A DNA stretch of 64,000 bases, taken from Lacrimispora xylanolytica (GTDB lineage: Bacteria > Bacillota > Clostridia > Lachnospirales > Lachnospiraceae). Under the pieces are notes generated by a model. That model worked only from the letters and a program-made list of their open reading frames with translations. It was not told the origin of the DNA and did not search any database. Positions 1 to 9,613 of this stretch are shown one piece after another (position 1 is the stretch's first letter; each line of letters starts with the position of its first letter). A program made the translations under genes and the position numbers. Location of the stretch: contig NZ_CP113524.1 of the NCBI RefSeq assembly GCF_026723765.1, positions 915,001-979,000 of the forward strand. The letters run 5' to 3'.

Positions 1-1526
<1,526 letters not shown>

Positions 1527-1613
1527 AGGTTGGTTTAGGTAAGAGGAAAGAACGGATGAAAGATATATAACAATGTGTGGTTTTGAGGGTATATGCCTGA
1601 AAAAAGAGAGTAA

Positions 1614-1686
1614 GCGCGAGTGGCTCAGTTGGTGGAGTACGACCTTGCCAAGGTCGGGGTCGCGGGTTCGAGTCCCGTCTCGCGCT
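1614..1686 (+). tRNA. tRNA-Gly (GCC)
   Basis: A 73-nt cloverleaf with a seven-base-pair acceptor stem (GCGCGAG with CTCGCGC), anticodon GCC in the loop flanked by GACCTT and AAGGTC, and a TTCGAGTC T-loop. CCA is not encoded. It sits 88 nt after the 23S rRNA with no promoter visible between, so it is probably co-transcribed with the rRNA operon. Confidence 0.96.
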
Positions 1687-1705
1687 CTTATACGAAAGAT
1701 AAAGG

Positions 1706-1736
1706 CGGATTTCCAGAAATGGAGGTCCGTTTTTTT
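1706..1736 (+). terminator. Rho-independent terminator of the rRNA/tRNA-Gly transcript
   Basis: Nine-pair stem (CGGATTTCC with GGAGGTCCG, including G-U pairs) around a six-base loop, followed by seven T. It lies 20 nt after the tRNA. Confidence 0.85.
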
Positions 1737-1770
1737 GTGCATTTAATTCCTTCAATTGCAAGATCCAAAA

Positions 1771-1840
1771 GAACATTGAAAAATTAATGAAAGCTTTGAA
1801 AGATTAAAGGAAGCATTGAAGGATGAATAGAAGCATTGAA
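1771..1840 (+). repeat. Four short repeats at 20-bp spacing
   Basis: The decamer AAGCATTGAA or close variants occurs at 1771, 1791, 1811 and 1831, exactly 20 bp apart, in AT-rich DNA between the tRNA-Gly terminator and the next gene. The last two copies are identical and the first two carry one or two changes. The rest of 1737-2051 is AT-rich non-coding DNA in which I see no other feature. TTGATT at 1915-1920 is a possible -35 but has no good -10. Confidence 0.6.
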
Positions 1841-2051
1841 ATCAAAAAAGAGTTTTAGGATAATAAAAAAGGATTAGGGAAAAGAATCAAAGACCAGGAA
1901 ATAAAAATAAAAACTTGATTATTATGATGGTATCATAAATATTGGGAAGAATCAGAGATAAGAGAAATAAGGTATACAGGAATTTTTAAATGTGGTAAAA
2001 TTCGAGTAAGGAGAGATTTTGAATCCCTTTGGCAAAAGAGGAGGAGATAAT

Positions 2052-2651
2052 ATGTTGGAAAGGGTAATAACCATTAGCAGAGAGTTTGGAAGCGGCGGGA
2101 GAGAGCTGGGAAAATTATTGGCAAAAGGACTGGAGATTCCTTTTTATGATAAGGAACTCATAGCTTTGACTGCGGAAGAATGTGGTATGACAGAAGAAAG
2201 CCTTTTACGCTACGATGAGAGAATACCAGTTATTAAGGAATCACTGGAACAGCAGATTTATACTCCATTTTCAAATTATTATGAGATACCAATGTCGGAC
2301 CAGGTATTTCTTACCCAGACTCGTATTATAAGGAAGCTGGCTGATCAGGGGCCATGTATTATTGTTGGCCGTTGTGCGGACAGGGTGCTTGAAGATAGCG
2401 TAAATCTTTATATCTATGCGGGAATTGAAGAACGAATACGAAGACTTAATACTTTAAATACAGGAGTGGACCCTAAGGAAATAGAACAAAGAATCCGGGA
2501 TATGGACCGGAAGCGAAAAGATTATTATCAGTATTATACTGGATGTGAATGGGGGAAGGCGCAAAATTATCATTTATGTCTAGATAGCGGTTTGATTGGA
2601 TTGGAAGGCTGCTACGGTACAGTTATGGAATATTTGAAGTCTCTTTCTTAA
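2052..2651 (+). CDS. Cytidylate kinase-like family protein
   Basis: A 199-aa protein of the cytidylate-kinase-like family (P-loop nucleotide kinase fold). The N-terminus VITISREFGSGGRELG carries the family's glycine-rich phosphate-binding loop, followed by FYDKELI; the segment IIVGRCADRVL resembles the mid-protein motif of the family. Family members are usually 190-220 aa, which fits. The substrate is not known for this branch, so a CMP kinase role should not be assumed. ATG 2052 is preferred over an upstream TTG at 2019 because GAGGAGGAGA lies just upstream of it, although the TTG also has an AAGGAGA. It stands alone, without an operon. Confidence 0.85.
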   Translation: MLERVITISREFGSGGRELGKLLAKGLEIPFYDKELIALTAEECGMTEESLLRYDERIPVIKESLEQQIYTPFSNYYEIPMSDQVFLTQTRIIRKLADQGPCIIVGRCADRVLEDSVNLYIYAGIEERIRRLNTLNTGVDPKEIEQRIRDMDRKRKDYYQYYTGCEWGKAQNYHLCLDSGLIGLEGCYGTVMEYLKSLS

Positions 2652-2734
2652 ATTTGGAAAAATTGTAAGAATAATGTAACCCATCATTTTCCAGAGAGAT
2701 GATATAATGGTAGAAAAAAGAAGGGATTAGAGCA

Positions 2735-3331
2735 ATGAAATGGTTTAAGAGAAAAATAAGAGCCTTAATAGCGGGAGTACTTATCCTGGTGACAACGATT
2801 TCTTTTAGTGGTGCAGCACTCGCAGATCAGGCTACAGGGCCAGGGGCCGGAAATCTTCGTTCCACCAATGGAGTAACTATATATGTAAGTAAAAGATTAA
2901 AGACATTGACTTTAAAACAGAATGGCGTTCTTATTAAAGAGTATCCCGTTTCCATGGGAGCTTCTTCTGCAGAAGGGAATAAGAAGGTGGAAGGAGACAT
3001 GAGGACTCCAAGCGGTGAATTTTATGTCTGCACCAGAAATGATAAAAGTGTTGCATATCTTTCCCTGGGACTTTCTTATCCGGGAATAAAGGACGCGGAA
3101 AGAGGATATGCTGACGGTATTATCACAGAGGCCCAAAGAGATGAGATCATCAGAGCCAATAAGGCAGGCGAACAGCCGCCGTGGGATACTCCTCTTGGAG
3201 GAGCTATTATGATCCATGGCTGCAGGGTTCCTGATGGGGATACTCATGGTTGTGTTGCAGTGGATAATGATGTGATGGATGTATTGTGGAGCTACTGTAA
3301 TTTAGGTGTGCCGGTTACCATAGGACCATAG
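2735..3331 (+). CDS. Secreted L,D-transpeptidase (YkuD domain)
   Basis: A 198-aa exported enzyme predicted to form 3-3 cross-links in peptidoglycan or attach proteins to it. Residues 1-31 form a signal peptide (KRK, hydrophobic core, ALADQ cleavage region). The rest is a YkuD domain: IYVSKRLKTLTL, the MGAS/TPSGEFYV strands, then the catalytic block IMIHGCRVPDGDTHGCVAV with the THGC cysteine. The Arg or Asn that usually follows HGC[IV] is replaced by Ala, which is mildly atypical. GGGATTAGAGCA before ATG 2735 is a weak ribosome site. A strong terminator follows, so the gene is monocistronic. Confidence 0.9.
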   Translation: MKWFKRKIRALIAGVLILVTTISFSGAALADQATGPGAGNLRSTNGVTIYVSKRLKTLTLKQNGVLIKEYPVSMGASSAEGNKKVEGDMRTPSGEFYVCTRNDKSVAYLSLGLSYPGIKDAERGYADGIITEAQRDEIIRANKAGEQPPWDTPLGGAIMIHGCRVPDGDTHGCVAVDNDVMDVLWSYCNLGVPVTIGP

Positions 3332-3334
3332 GTA

Positions 3335-3382
3335 AAAGTGTCCCCAATATACGGTTTTAAGCCGTTTTTGGGGACTTTTTTA
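3335..3382 (+). terminator. Rho-independent terminator after the L,D-transpeptidase gene
   Basis: AAGTGTCCCCAA pairs with TTGGGGACTT, with an inner ACGG/CCGT stem, followed by a T run. Confidence 0.85.
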
Positions 3383-3466
3383 ATGGGTATCCTTGTATTA
3401 TAACAGGCTTTGTAATATAATAACTTACATTATGAAAATTACGAAAAGACAGAGGTGAGACGACCA

Positions 3467-4642
3467 ATGCAATTTTCAGAAAGAATGAATCAATTTGGAG
3501 AGGGAATTTTCTCCAAGTTGTTGGAGATGAAACAGCAGAAAGAAGAAAAGGGAGAAGAGGTTATTGATTTAGGTGTGGGAACTCCCAATATCCCACCGGC
3601 GGCCCATATCAGACAAGCCTTATGTGAGGCTGCTGCAAAGCCGGAAAATTATATCTATGCCATACGTGATCAGAAAGAGCTTTTAGAGGCTGTGGCTGTC
3701 TGGTATAAAAATAGATATCACGTAGACCTTGATCCTGATTTGGAAATCTGTTCCCTTCTTGGTTCTCAGGAAGGACTGGCACATATTGCATTTTCTGTTA
3801 TTGATGATGGAGATATCGTCCTTGTTCCGGATCCCTGCTATCCTATTTTTGCAGACGGACCTTTGTTAGCTGGAGCAAGCCTTTTTTATATGCCTCAGAA
3901 GAAAGAAAATGATTATATCATTGATTTTTCTGATATTCCAGAAGATATTGCAAAAAAAGCTAAATTCATGTTAGTTTCTTATCCAAACAATCCGACTACT
4001 GCTATGGCTCCGGATTCTTTTTATGAGGAGCTGATTGCATTTGCAAAGAAATATAATATTATTGTTTTGCATGACAATGCTTATAGTGAGCTTGTTTTTG
4101 ATGACAAAACCTGCGGAAGCTTTTTGCGTTTTCCGGGTGCAAAAGAGGTTGGAGTGGAATTTAATTCTCTGTCAAAGACGTATGGGATGGCAGGAGCTCG
4201 AATTGGTTTTTGTGTTGGAAATCAGGAGGTAGTGGAAAAACTGAAGACTTTTAAGTCTAATATGGACTATGGAATGTTTCTCCCAATCCAGCAGGCGGCA
4301 ATTGCAGCCATCACAGGAGATCAGTCCTGTGTAAAAGAGACCAGAAAAGCCTATGAAAGGCGTCGAGATGTTCTTTGTGATGGCTTTAACCGCATTGGGT
4401 GGAAGATGGAACGACCGAAGGCTACCATGTTTGTATGGGCTAAAATACCGGATGAATTTTCTGATTCCATGGAGTTTGCTACGGAACTGATGGAGAAAGC
4501 TGGTGTTTTAGTCACTCCTGGAAGTGCGTTTGGGCCTTCTGGTGAGGGATATGCAAGAATGGCTCTGGTACAGGATGAAGAAGCACTTCACAGAGCGGCA
4601 GAAATGATAGAGAAGAGTGGTATTTTGAGGAAGTCCAAATGA
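3467..4642 (+). CDS. PLP-dependent aminotransferase class I/II
   Basis: A 391-aa fold-type I aminotransferase. Landmarks are GVGTPNIPP near the N-terminus, SLLGSQEGLAHIAF (cofactor phosphate), YPNNPTTA (substrate carboxylate region), HDNAYSELVF (Asp and Tyr contacting PLP), and SLSKTYGMAGARIGF with the Schiff-base lysine. Length and motifs fit the aspartate / LL-diaminopimelate aminotransferase-like group, but the substrate cannot be read from sequence. ATG 3467 is chosen because AGAGGTGAG lies 7 nt before it; GTG 3455 falls inside that ribosome site. Its stop overlaps the next start (ATGA), so it is translationally coupled to the VanZ-like gene. Confidence 0.9.
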   Translation: MQFSERMNQFGEGIFSKLLEMKQQKEEKGEEVIDLGVGTPNIPPAAHIRQALCEAAAKPENYIYAIRDQKELLEAVAVWYKNRYHVDLDPDLEICSLLGSQEGLAHIAFSVIDDGDIVLVPDPCYPIFADGPLLAGASLFYMPQKKENDYIIDFSDIPEDIAKKAKFMLVSYPNNPTTAMAPDSFYEELIAFAKKYNIIVLHDNAYSELVFDDKTCGSFLRFPGAKEVGVEFNSLSKTYGMAGARIGFCVGNQEVVEKLKTFKSNMDYGMFLPIQQAAIAAITGDQSCVKETRKAYERRRDVLCDGFNRIGWKMERPKATMFVWAKIPDEFSDSMEFATELMEKAGVLVTPGSAFGPSGEGYARMALVQDEEALHRAAEMIEKSGILRKSK

Positions 4643-5100
4643 AAAGAAAGTATATATGGATATTGATCGTTGGACTTTATGTCTTATTCATTTTTTCAAA
4701 TTCCATGAAGATTGCTGACACTTCATCAAAAGACAGTGGCAGATTATTGTATCTGATACAAAGTGTTTTTCAATATTTTGAATTAAATGTCTATTGGCTT
4801 ACAGAGCATGTGATACGTAAAATGGGGCATTTTGCAGAATACTCTTTACTGGGTATGCTGCTTTTTGGGTGTCTGGGTGCTCAGGGAATGAGTGAAGAAA
4901 GACGTTGGACTTACCATGCAGCATCAGGGTTTCTTGTGGCTTTTTTTGATGAAACCATTCAGTTGTTTGTAGAAGGACGCTCAGGTCAGATTTCAGATGT
5001 TTGGCTGGATTCGGCAGGTGTTGCTTTTGGTACCCTGGTAATGATGGGAATCTATTTTATTTACAAAAGATCGGAGATATTAAATGCTAAAAAATTATAA
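4639..5100 (+). CDS. VanZ family membrane protein
   Basis: A 153-aa integral membrane protein of the VanZ-like family. It has an N-terminal membrane segment (residues 5-20) followed by SNS, then the family motifs RKMGHFAEYSLLG, DETIQLFVEGRSGQISDVWLDSAG and a final membrane helix. VanZ-type proteins are linked to glycopeptide or lipoglycopeptide tolerance, but most members, including lone ones like this, have no proven role. It overlaps the aminotransferase by 4 nt and truA by 17 nt, which indicates one operon. Confidence 0.87.
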   Translation: MKRKYIWILIVGLYVLFIFSNSMKIADTSSKDSGRLLYLIQSVFQYFELNVYWLTEHVIRKMGHFAEYSLLGMLLFGCLGAQGMSEERRWTYHAASGFLVAFFDETIQLFVEGRSGQISDVWLDSAGVAFGTLVMMGIYFIYKRSEILNAKKL

Positions 5101-5830
5101 GATGGTACTGGAGTATGATGGCAGCCGTTATGATGGTTGGCAGAAGCAGGGAAATACGGACCGTACCATACAGGGAAAGCTGGAAGGGATCTTAGAGCGG
5201 CTGGCAGAAGTTCCAGTTGAAATACATGGATCAGGAAGGACAGATGCAGGGGTTCATGCTCTGGCCCAGACGGCTAATTTTCACCTGGATACAAGGATGT
5301 CCGAGGGAGAAATAAAAGATTATCTTAACCAGTATCTTCCGGAGGACATTAGGGTAATTAGCCTGGACCGTGCAGGGGATCGGTTTCACAGCCGTTTGAA
5401 CGCGGAGGAAAAGACCTATCTTTACCGGATAGAGACGGGGGAAAGAAAGCAGGTATTTGAACGTAAGTATATCTATGGTTTTGGCAGGCCTCTTGATGTA
5501 AATGCGATGAGAGAGGCTTCCCGGTATTTTCTGGGAGAGCATGATTTTAAGAGTTTTTGTTCCAATAAAAAAATGAAAAAGTCTACCGTAAGGATACTGA
5601 AAGCGATTGAATTTGAGGAAGAGGGTAGCAGGCTTTTTATACGCTATACCGGCAATGGCTTTTTACATCATATGGTGCGTATCCTTATGGGCACTCTGAT
5701 AGAAGTAGGAGAAGGTAAGAGAAGTCCAAAAGAGATGAAAGAAATATTAAAGGCAATGGACCGCAGCGCAGCAGGAACTACAGTGCCTGCGGAAGGTCTG
5801 TTTTTAGAAAAGGTCAGTTATAAAGATTAG
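5084..5830 (+). CDS. truA: tRNA pseudouridine(38-40) synthase TruA
   Basis: A 248-aa pseudouridine synthase that modifies U38-U40 in the tRNA anticodon arm. The catalytic aspartate is in SGRTDAGVHALAQ (about residues 50-62), preceded by YDGSRYDGWQKQ and followed by FHSRLNAEEKTYLYRI and NGFLHHMVRILMGTL, all TruA hallmarks. Length is normal for the family. The start overlaps the VanZ-like gene; a GGAG lies about 8 nt upstream. An alternative ATG is at 5102. Confidence 0.96.
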   Translation: MLKNYKMVLEYDGSRYDGWQKQGNTDRTIQGKLEGILERLAEVPVEIHGSGRTDAGVHALAQTANFHLDTRMSEGEIKDYLNQYLPEDIRVISLDRAGDRFHSRLNAEEKTYLYRIETGERKQVFERKYIYGFGRPLDVNAMREASRYFLGEHDFKSFCSNKKMKKSTVRILKAIEFEEEGSRLFIRYTGNGFLHHMVRILMGTLIEVGEGKRSPKEMKEILKAMDRSAAGTTVPAEGLFLEKVSYKD

Positions 5831-5852
5831 GGTAAGGTCAGAAGGGAGAAGT

Positions 5853-7031
5853 ATGACTGAATTTTTAGTAAGGACTTTTGTAAAGAACTACAAAAATACG
5901 AAAGATATCCAGGTACGTACCAGTTACGGTGTTATGGTAAGCGTCGTAGGGATTTTGTGTAACATTCTCCTGTTTGGTGCTAAAATATTTGCCGGACTTT
6001 TGGTAAACAGTATTTCTGTTATGGCTGATGCGTTTAATAACTTATCGGATGCAGCTTCTTCCATTATAGGATTTGTGGGAGTCAGAATGGCTGGTAAGCC
6101 GGCGGATGAAGATCATCCTTTTGGTCATGGAAGGGTGGAGTATATCGCAGCATTTATTGTGGCGTTCCTGGTCATTCAAGTAGGTTTTTCTCTCTTTAAA
6201 ACTTCCTTTGGGAAGGTGATGAACCCGGAAGAGATGTCCTTTCAGGCCGTAACGGTTGTTATTTTGATCCTTTCTGTCTTTGTAAAGCTGTGGCTTGGAT
6301 TTTTTAACCGCAAGCTTGGAGAAAGAATTCAGTCCTCTGTCATGAAGGCCACGGCTGCGGACTCTTTGGGGGATGTGGTCACCACCACTGCAACGATTTT
6401 ATCGGTGGCTGTTTATGGCATTTGGGGACTTAATATTGACGGAATTGTGGGACTTATTGTATCAGTAGCCGTTATGCTGGCTGGTGTAAAAATTGCAAAG
6501 GAAACACTTACTCCTCTGATTGGTGAACCCATTGATCCAAAGCTTTATCTGGAAATTACAGAATTTGTGGAAAGTTATGAAGGTATTATAGGAAGTCATG
6601 ATCTCATTGTACACAATTATGGACCTTCCAGAAGCATGGCTTCTATTCATGCGGAGGTACCTAATGATGTAAATGTGGAAATCTCTCATGAGGTTGTGGA
6701 CCGTATTGAACGGGAAGCCTTAAAAAAGTTCGGTATTTTTCTGGTTATCCACATGGATCCGGTGGAAACAAAAAATTCCAGAGTGATGGAATTTGGGAGC
6801 ATGCTGGAGAATGTAATTCATGGTGTGGATCCCAGGATATCATTTCACGATTTTCGGTTGATCGATGGGCAAGAACAGATCAACCTGATCTTTGATCTGG
6901 TATTTCCCAGGGAATACGATAAAAAGAAACGAGAACGGTTAAAGGAAGAAATCATAAAGAAAGTGACTGAAACTGATAATCGATGCTGTCTGGTCATGAC
7001 AGAAGAAAGTGGCTTCGCAGTGGAAAAATAA
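5853..7031 (+). CDS. Cation diffusion facilitator (CDF) family transporter
   Basis: A 392-aa metal-proton antiporter of the CDF/ZitB/MamM type. It has six membrane segments in residues 25-215. The metal site is formed by D in MADAFNNLSD (helix 2) and ADSLGD (helix 5), with HPFGHGR after helix 2. A C-terminal cytoplasmic ferredoxin-like dimerisation domain holds HDLIVHNYGPS and IHAEVP. The C-terminal region is longer than in minimal CDF proteins (about 300 aa), adding roughly 80 residues after HMDPVE. Metal specificity (Zn, Mn, Fe, Co) cannot be told. Monocistronic with its own ribosome site (AGAAGGGAGAAG). Confidence 0.93.
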   Translation: MTEFLVRTFVKNYKNTKDIQVRTSYGVMVSVVGILCNILLFGAKIFAGLLVNSISVMADAFNNLSDAASSIIGFVGVRMAGKPADEDHPFGHGRVEYIAAFIVAFLVIQVGFSLFKTSFGKVMNPEEMSFQAVTVVILILSVFVKLWLGFFNRKLGERIQSSVMKATAADSLGDVVTTTATILSVAVYGIWGLNIDGIVGLIVSVAVMLAGVKIAKETLTPLIGEPIDPKLYLEITEFVESYEGIIGSHDLIVHNYGPSRSMASIHAEVPNDVNVEISHEVVDRIEREALKKFGIFLVIHMDPVETKNSRVMEFGSMLENVIHGVDPRISFHDFRLIDGQEQINLIFDLVFPREYDKKKRERLKEEIIKKVTETDNRCCLVMTEESGFAVEK

Positions 7032-7108
7032 GGTAATAAATAATTTTCCATTTTATGCAATAAGATGACAGTATTCCGCATTAACTTAGTAGAAAGGAAA
7101 TCCAAACC

Positions 7109-7687
7109 ATGCTATTTATGGGATTGATGAGCCTTGACCGGCCGGAAGATTACGGCCGTTTGAGCGATGAAAAGCTTCTTAATAAAGTCGCAGATGGTGA
7201 CCAGGAAGCCTTTCGACAGCTATACCAGAATACGGACCGTACGATGTACAGTTTTATACTGTCCATTGTAAAGAATCCCCAGGATGCAGAAGAGATTATG
7301 CAGGAGTCTTACTTAAAGATCTGGACCTCTGCAAAAGGCTATAAATCTCAGGGGAAGCCGCTGGCCTGGATGTTTACGATTGCACGGAATCTATGTTATA
7401 TGAAGTTTCGGGAACAGAAACATGATTCGGATGTTACGATAGATGATTTAATGGGTCTAGAAGCAGGAGAGGTTTGTAAGGAAATTGAGATGGCGGCAGA
7501 TAAGATGGTGCTTCTTGCGGCTCTTCAGATTTTAAAAGAGGAGGAGCGGGAGATTGTTCTGCTTCATACATCGGGCGGTATGAAGCATAGAGAGATCGCT
7601 GCCAGTCTGAATATTCCTTTGGCAACTGCGCTATCCAGATATAACCGTGCCATGAAAAAGTTGGAAAATTATTTAAGAGAGGAGTAG
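7109..7687 (+). CDS. ECF-type RNA polymerase sigma factor
   Basis: A 192-aa sigma-70 family protein. Region 2 spans about residues 25-95 (FRQLYQNTDRTMYSFILSIV, DAEEIMQESYLKIWTSA, AWMFTIARNLCY) and region 4 about 130-190 (EEEREIVLLHTSGGMKHREI with a helix-turn-helix, ending in SRYNRAMKKLENYL). It directly precedes a membrane anti-sigma-like gene (8-nt gap), the usual sigma/anti-sigma pair, so it is probably held inactive at the membrane and released by an external signal. AGAAAGGA lies 10 nt before ATG 7109; ATG 7121 is an alternative. Confidence 0.93.
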   Translation: MLFMGLMSLDRPEDYGRLSDEKLLNKVADGDQEAFRQLYQNTDRTMYSFILSIVKNPQDAEEIMQESYLKIWTSAKGYKSQGKPLAWMFTIARNLCYMKFREQKHDSDVTIDDLMGLEAGEVCKEIEMAADKMVLLAALQILKEEEREIVLLHTSGGMKHREIAASLNIPLATALSRYNRAMKKLENYLREE

Positions 7688-7695
7688 GCTTTGAT

Positions 7696-9120
7696 ATGAA
7701 CCAGTCAGATCAGAGACAAATGAATAAAAAGCAAATCGAAGCCTGCATAACCACTGCTGCCCGGGATATGGTACCTGATGTTCTAGACCGCATTGATTTA
7801 AGTACCCCACAGGAAGCGATTGAAGTACATAAAAGGCCTGTTTTCATGATTCGGCGGAGGGTAATCGCCTCTTTGATAGCCGCCTGTTTTTGCATGGTCG
7901 CCCTAGCTGGAGGTACCTATACGTACCAAAACGGAAGAGTGGACTCTGTCATTGGAATTGATGTAAATCCAAGCGTTGAATTGTCTGTGAATCAAAGAAA
8001 TAAGGTACTGTCTGCCAAAGCTCTGAATGAAGATGCTAAAAATATCATGGAGCAGATGGATCTAAAGGGCGTGGATTTAAATGTGGCAGTAAATGCAGTG
8101 ATCGGAGCCTTGGTCACCAATGGTTATCTAACGGATTCCGATAATGCCATTTTAGTTACCGTTGCCAATGACAGTGTAAAAAAAGCAAAGAATCTCCGGT
8201 CAACCGTTGTGAGTGACATAAAGACGGCATTGAAGGAAAAACAATTAGAAGCGGTTGTATATGACCAGCAGGTGATTGATGAGGAACAGGTAAAAGGGTT
8301 TGCTTCCGAGTACGGAATTTCTTATGGGAAGGCCTACTTTTTAAAGGAACTGATGGATCAGAATCCCTCCCTGACTTTAGATGATATAAAGAATCTTGCC
8401 TCCCTTAACATGGAGCAGATTGCCAAGGTGATTACGGAACGATCCTATGCCGTAGGTGGAAAAACCGAGGTGACGGAGGCGGAGACAGATGCAACTACGA
8501 AAGTCACTACGGCACCCCCGGTAACTGATCCTACAGCGGAATCAGTTACGGAACAGGAAACTTCTGCTGTCCAGCCATCTTCTGAAACAGAGAGCCAGAC
8601 AACAGCACATAAGGATTCATCTCAGGCTCAGACGACTTCAGCCTCACCATCTTCTTCCTCAGAGGAAACAACCTCTGATCAGGACAATGTAAGCGGTGAG
8701 AAAATTAAGATTGATTATGTGGATTATGAAGACGGTGTAGTTACGGTTTATTTTAAAACAAAGGTTAAGTGGAAAAACCCCACAGTTTCTGTAAAAGATG
8801 GGGATGGCAATACGTATTCTGCCAAGGTTTCCGATACAGATTCGGAATCTTGTGAAATAGAGGTCACTGATCTTTCCCAGGGGAAGGAATATACTTTTAT
8901 TCTTGGTGGTATATCACCCAAAATTGGTAAGCAGGTTACGGTGAAAGGAGTTTTTGAAACTCCGGTTATTGGTAGTGAAGATTCTGAATCAGAAGAAACC
9001 ACCCAGGCGGAGACAACGGTTCCAGCCAGTACGGCACCTGCTGAGACAGAGAATATAGAACATAGCACCGAGAAAAACGTCTCTCAGGAACAGACATCCC
9101 AAAAGGAAACCGCTCACTGA
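7696..9120 (+). CDS. RsgI-like membrane anti-sigma factor
   Basis: A 474-aa bitopic protein. Residues 1-53 are cytoplasmic and presumably bind the sigma factor. One membrane helix spans about 55-73. Outside, residues 80-160 (SVIGIDVNPSVELSVN ... NAVIGALVTNGYL) match the juxtamembrane RsgI-type domain; N91-P92 is the position where such (SEAL) domains are reported to self-cleave. A Thr/Ser/Glu-rich linker (about 255-335) leads to a beta-rich domain (about 337-425, YVDYEDGVVTVYF ... KEYTFILGG) that looks like an Ig/Fn3-type fold, then another low-complexity tail. The ligand of the outer domain is unknown. It is translated right after the sigma gene from an AGAGGAG site. Confidence 0.85.
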   Translation: MNQSDQRQMNKKQIEACITTAARDMVPDVLDRIDLSTPQEAIEVHKRPVFMIRRRVIASLIAACFCMVALAGGTYTYQNGRVDSVIGIDVNPSVELSVNQRNKVLSAKALNEDAKNIMEQMDLKGVDLNVAVNAVIGALVTNGYLTDSDNAILVTVANDSVKKAKNLRSTVVSDIKTALKEKQLEAVVYDQQVIDEEQVKGFASEYGISYGKAYFLKELMDQNPSLTLDDIKNLASLNMEQIAKVITERSYAVGGKTEVTEAETDATTKVTTAPPVTDPTAESVTEQETSAVQPSSETESQTTAHKDSSQAQTTSASPSSSSEETTSDQDNVSGEKIKIDYVDYEDGVVTVYFKTKVKWKNPTVSVKDGDGNTYSAKVSDTDSESCEIEVTDLSQGKEYTFILGGISPKIGKQVTVKGVFETPVIGSEDSESEETTQAETTVPASTAPAETENIEHSTEKNVSQEQTSQKETAH

Positions 9121-9134
9121 GAGGCGGTTTTTTC
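9104..9134 (+). terminator. Terminator of the sigma/anti-sigma operon
   Basis: AACCGC pairs with GCGGTT, with a CTC/GAG inner stem, followed by six T. The stem overlaps the last codons of the anti-sigma gene. Confidence 0.8.
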
Positions 9135-9162
9135 TTTATTCCGAAAAAACTATAATTAGTGC

Positions 9163-9191
9163 TTGACCAAAGAGAAAATTGGTAGTATAAT
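9163..9191 (+). promoter_or_regulatory. Promoter of first tRNA-Gln
   Basis: TTGACC (9163-9168), a 17-bp spacer and a consensus TATAAT (9186-9191), ending 16 nt before the tRNA. Confidence 0.85.
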
Positions 9192-9207
9192 ACACTCGTT
9201 GTGTTAA

Positions 9208-9280
9208 TGGGCTATCGCCAAATGGTAAGGCAACGGACTCTGACTCCGTCATTTTCAAGGTTCGAATCCTTGTAGCCCAG
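9208..9280 (+). tRNA. tRNA-Gln (CTG), copy 1
   Basis: A 73-nt cloverleaf with acceptor pair TGGGCTA/TAGCCCA, anticodon loop CTCTGAC with anticodon CTG (reads CAG), and T-loop GGTTCGAATCC. CCA is not encoded. A second, identical copy lies 211 bp downstream. Confidence 0.95.
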
Positions 9281-9290
9281 TTTAATGGGA

Positions 9291-9334
9291 AGCTTTGGTT
9301 TTCTAAGATTTTAGAGAATCGGAGCTGTTTTTTT
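9291..9334 (+). terminator. Terminator after tRNA-Gln copy 1
   Basis: AGCTTTGGTTTTCT pairs imperfectly with AGAGAATCGGAGCT, followed by seven T. Confidence 0.75.
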
Positions 9335-9372
9335 GCAAAATTTGACACAATAGAAAATTTTGGGAAAAATGC

Positions 9373-9401
9373 TTGACACATTTTGTAGTTTCATGTATAA
9401 T
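9373..9401 (+). promoter_or_regulatory. Promoter of second tRNA-Gln
   Basis: Perfect TTGACA (9373-9378), 17-bp spacer, perfect TATAAT (9396-9401). This is the strongest sigma-A promoter seen in the window. Confidence 0.9.
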
Positions 9402-9418
9402 GAATCTCGTTGTAGTGA

Positions 9419-9491
9419 TGGGCTATCGCCAAATGGTAAGGCAACGGACTCTGACTCCGTCATTTTCAAGGTTCGAATCCTTGTAGCCCAG
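9419..9491 (+). tRNA. tRNA-Gln (CTG), copy 2
   Basis: Base-for-base the same 73 nt as copy 1 at 9208. The CTCGTTGT just upstream is also shared, but the promoter spacers and the downstream terminators differ, so the two genes are independent transcription units. Confidence 0.95.
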
Positions 9492-9498
9492 TTAGTAA

Positions 9499-9525
9499 AC
9501 GGAACCTGGATAGGTTCCGTTTTTT
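9499..9525 (+). terminator. Terminator after tRNA-Gln copy 2
   Basis: Perfect nine-pair stem ACGGAACCT/AGGTTCCGT with a four-base loop and a T run. Confidence 0.9.
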
Positions 9526-9613
9526 GCATATATAAGTAGGATGTTTTTGGTTTATCTGGACAAGAACATAAAAATGCATTATAATGTTATATAATTTTGG
9601 TGAGAGGTGTAAG

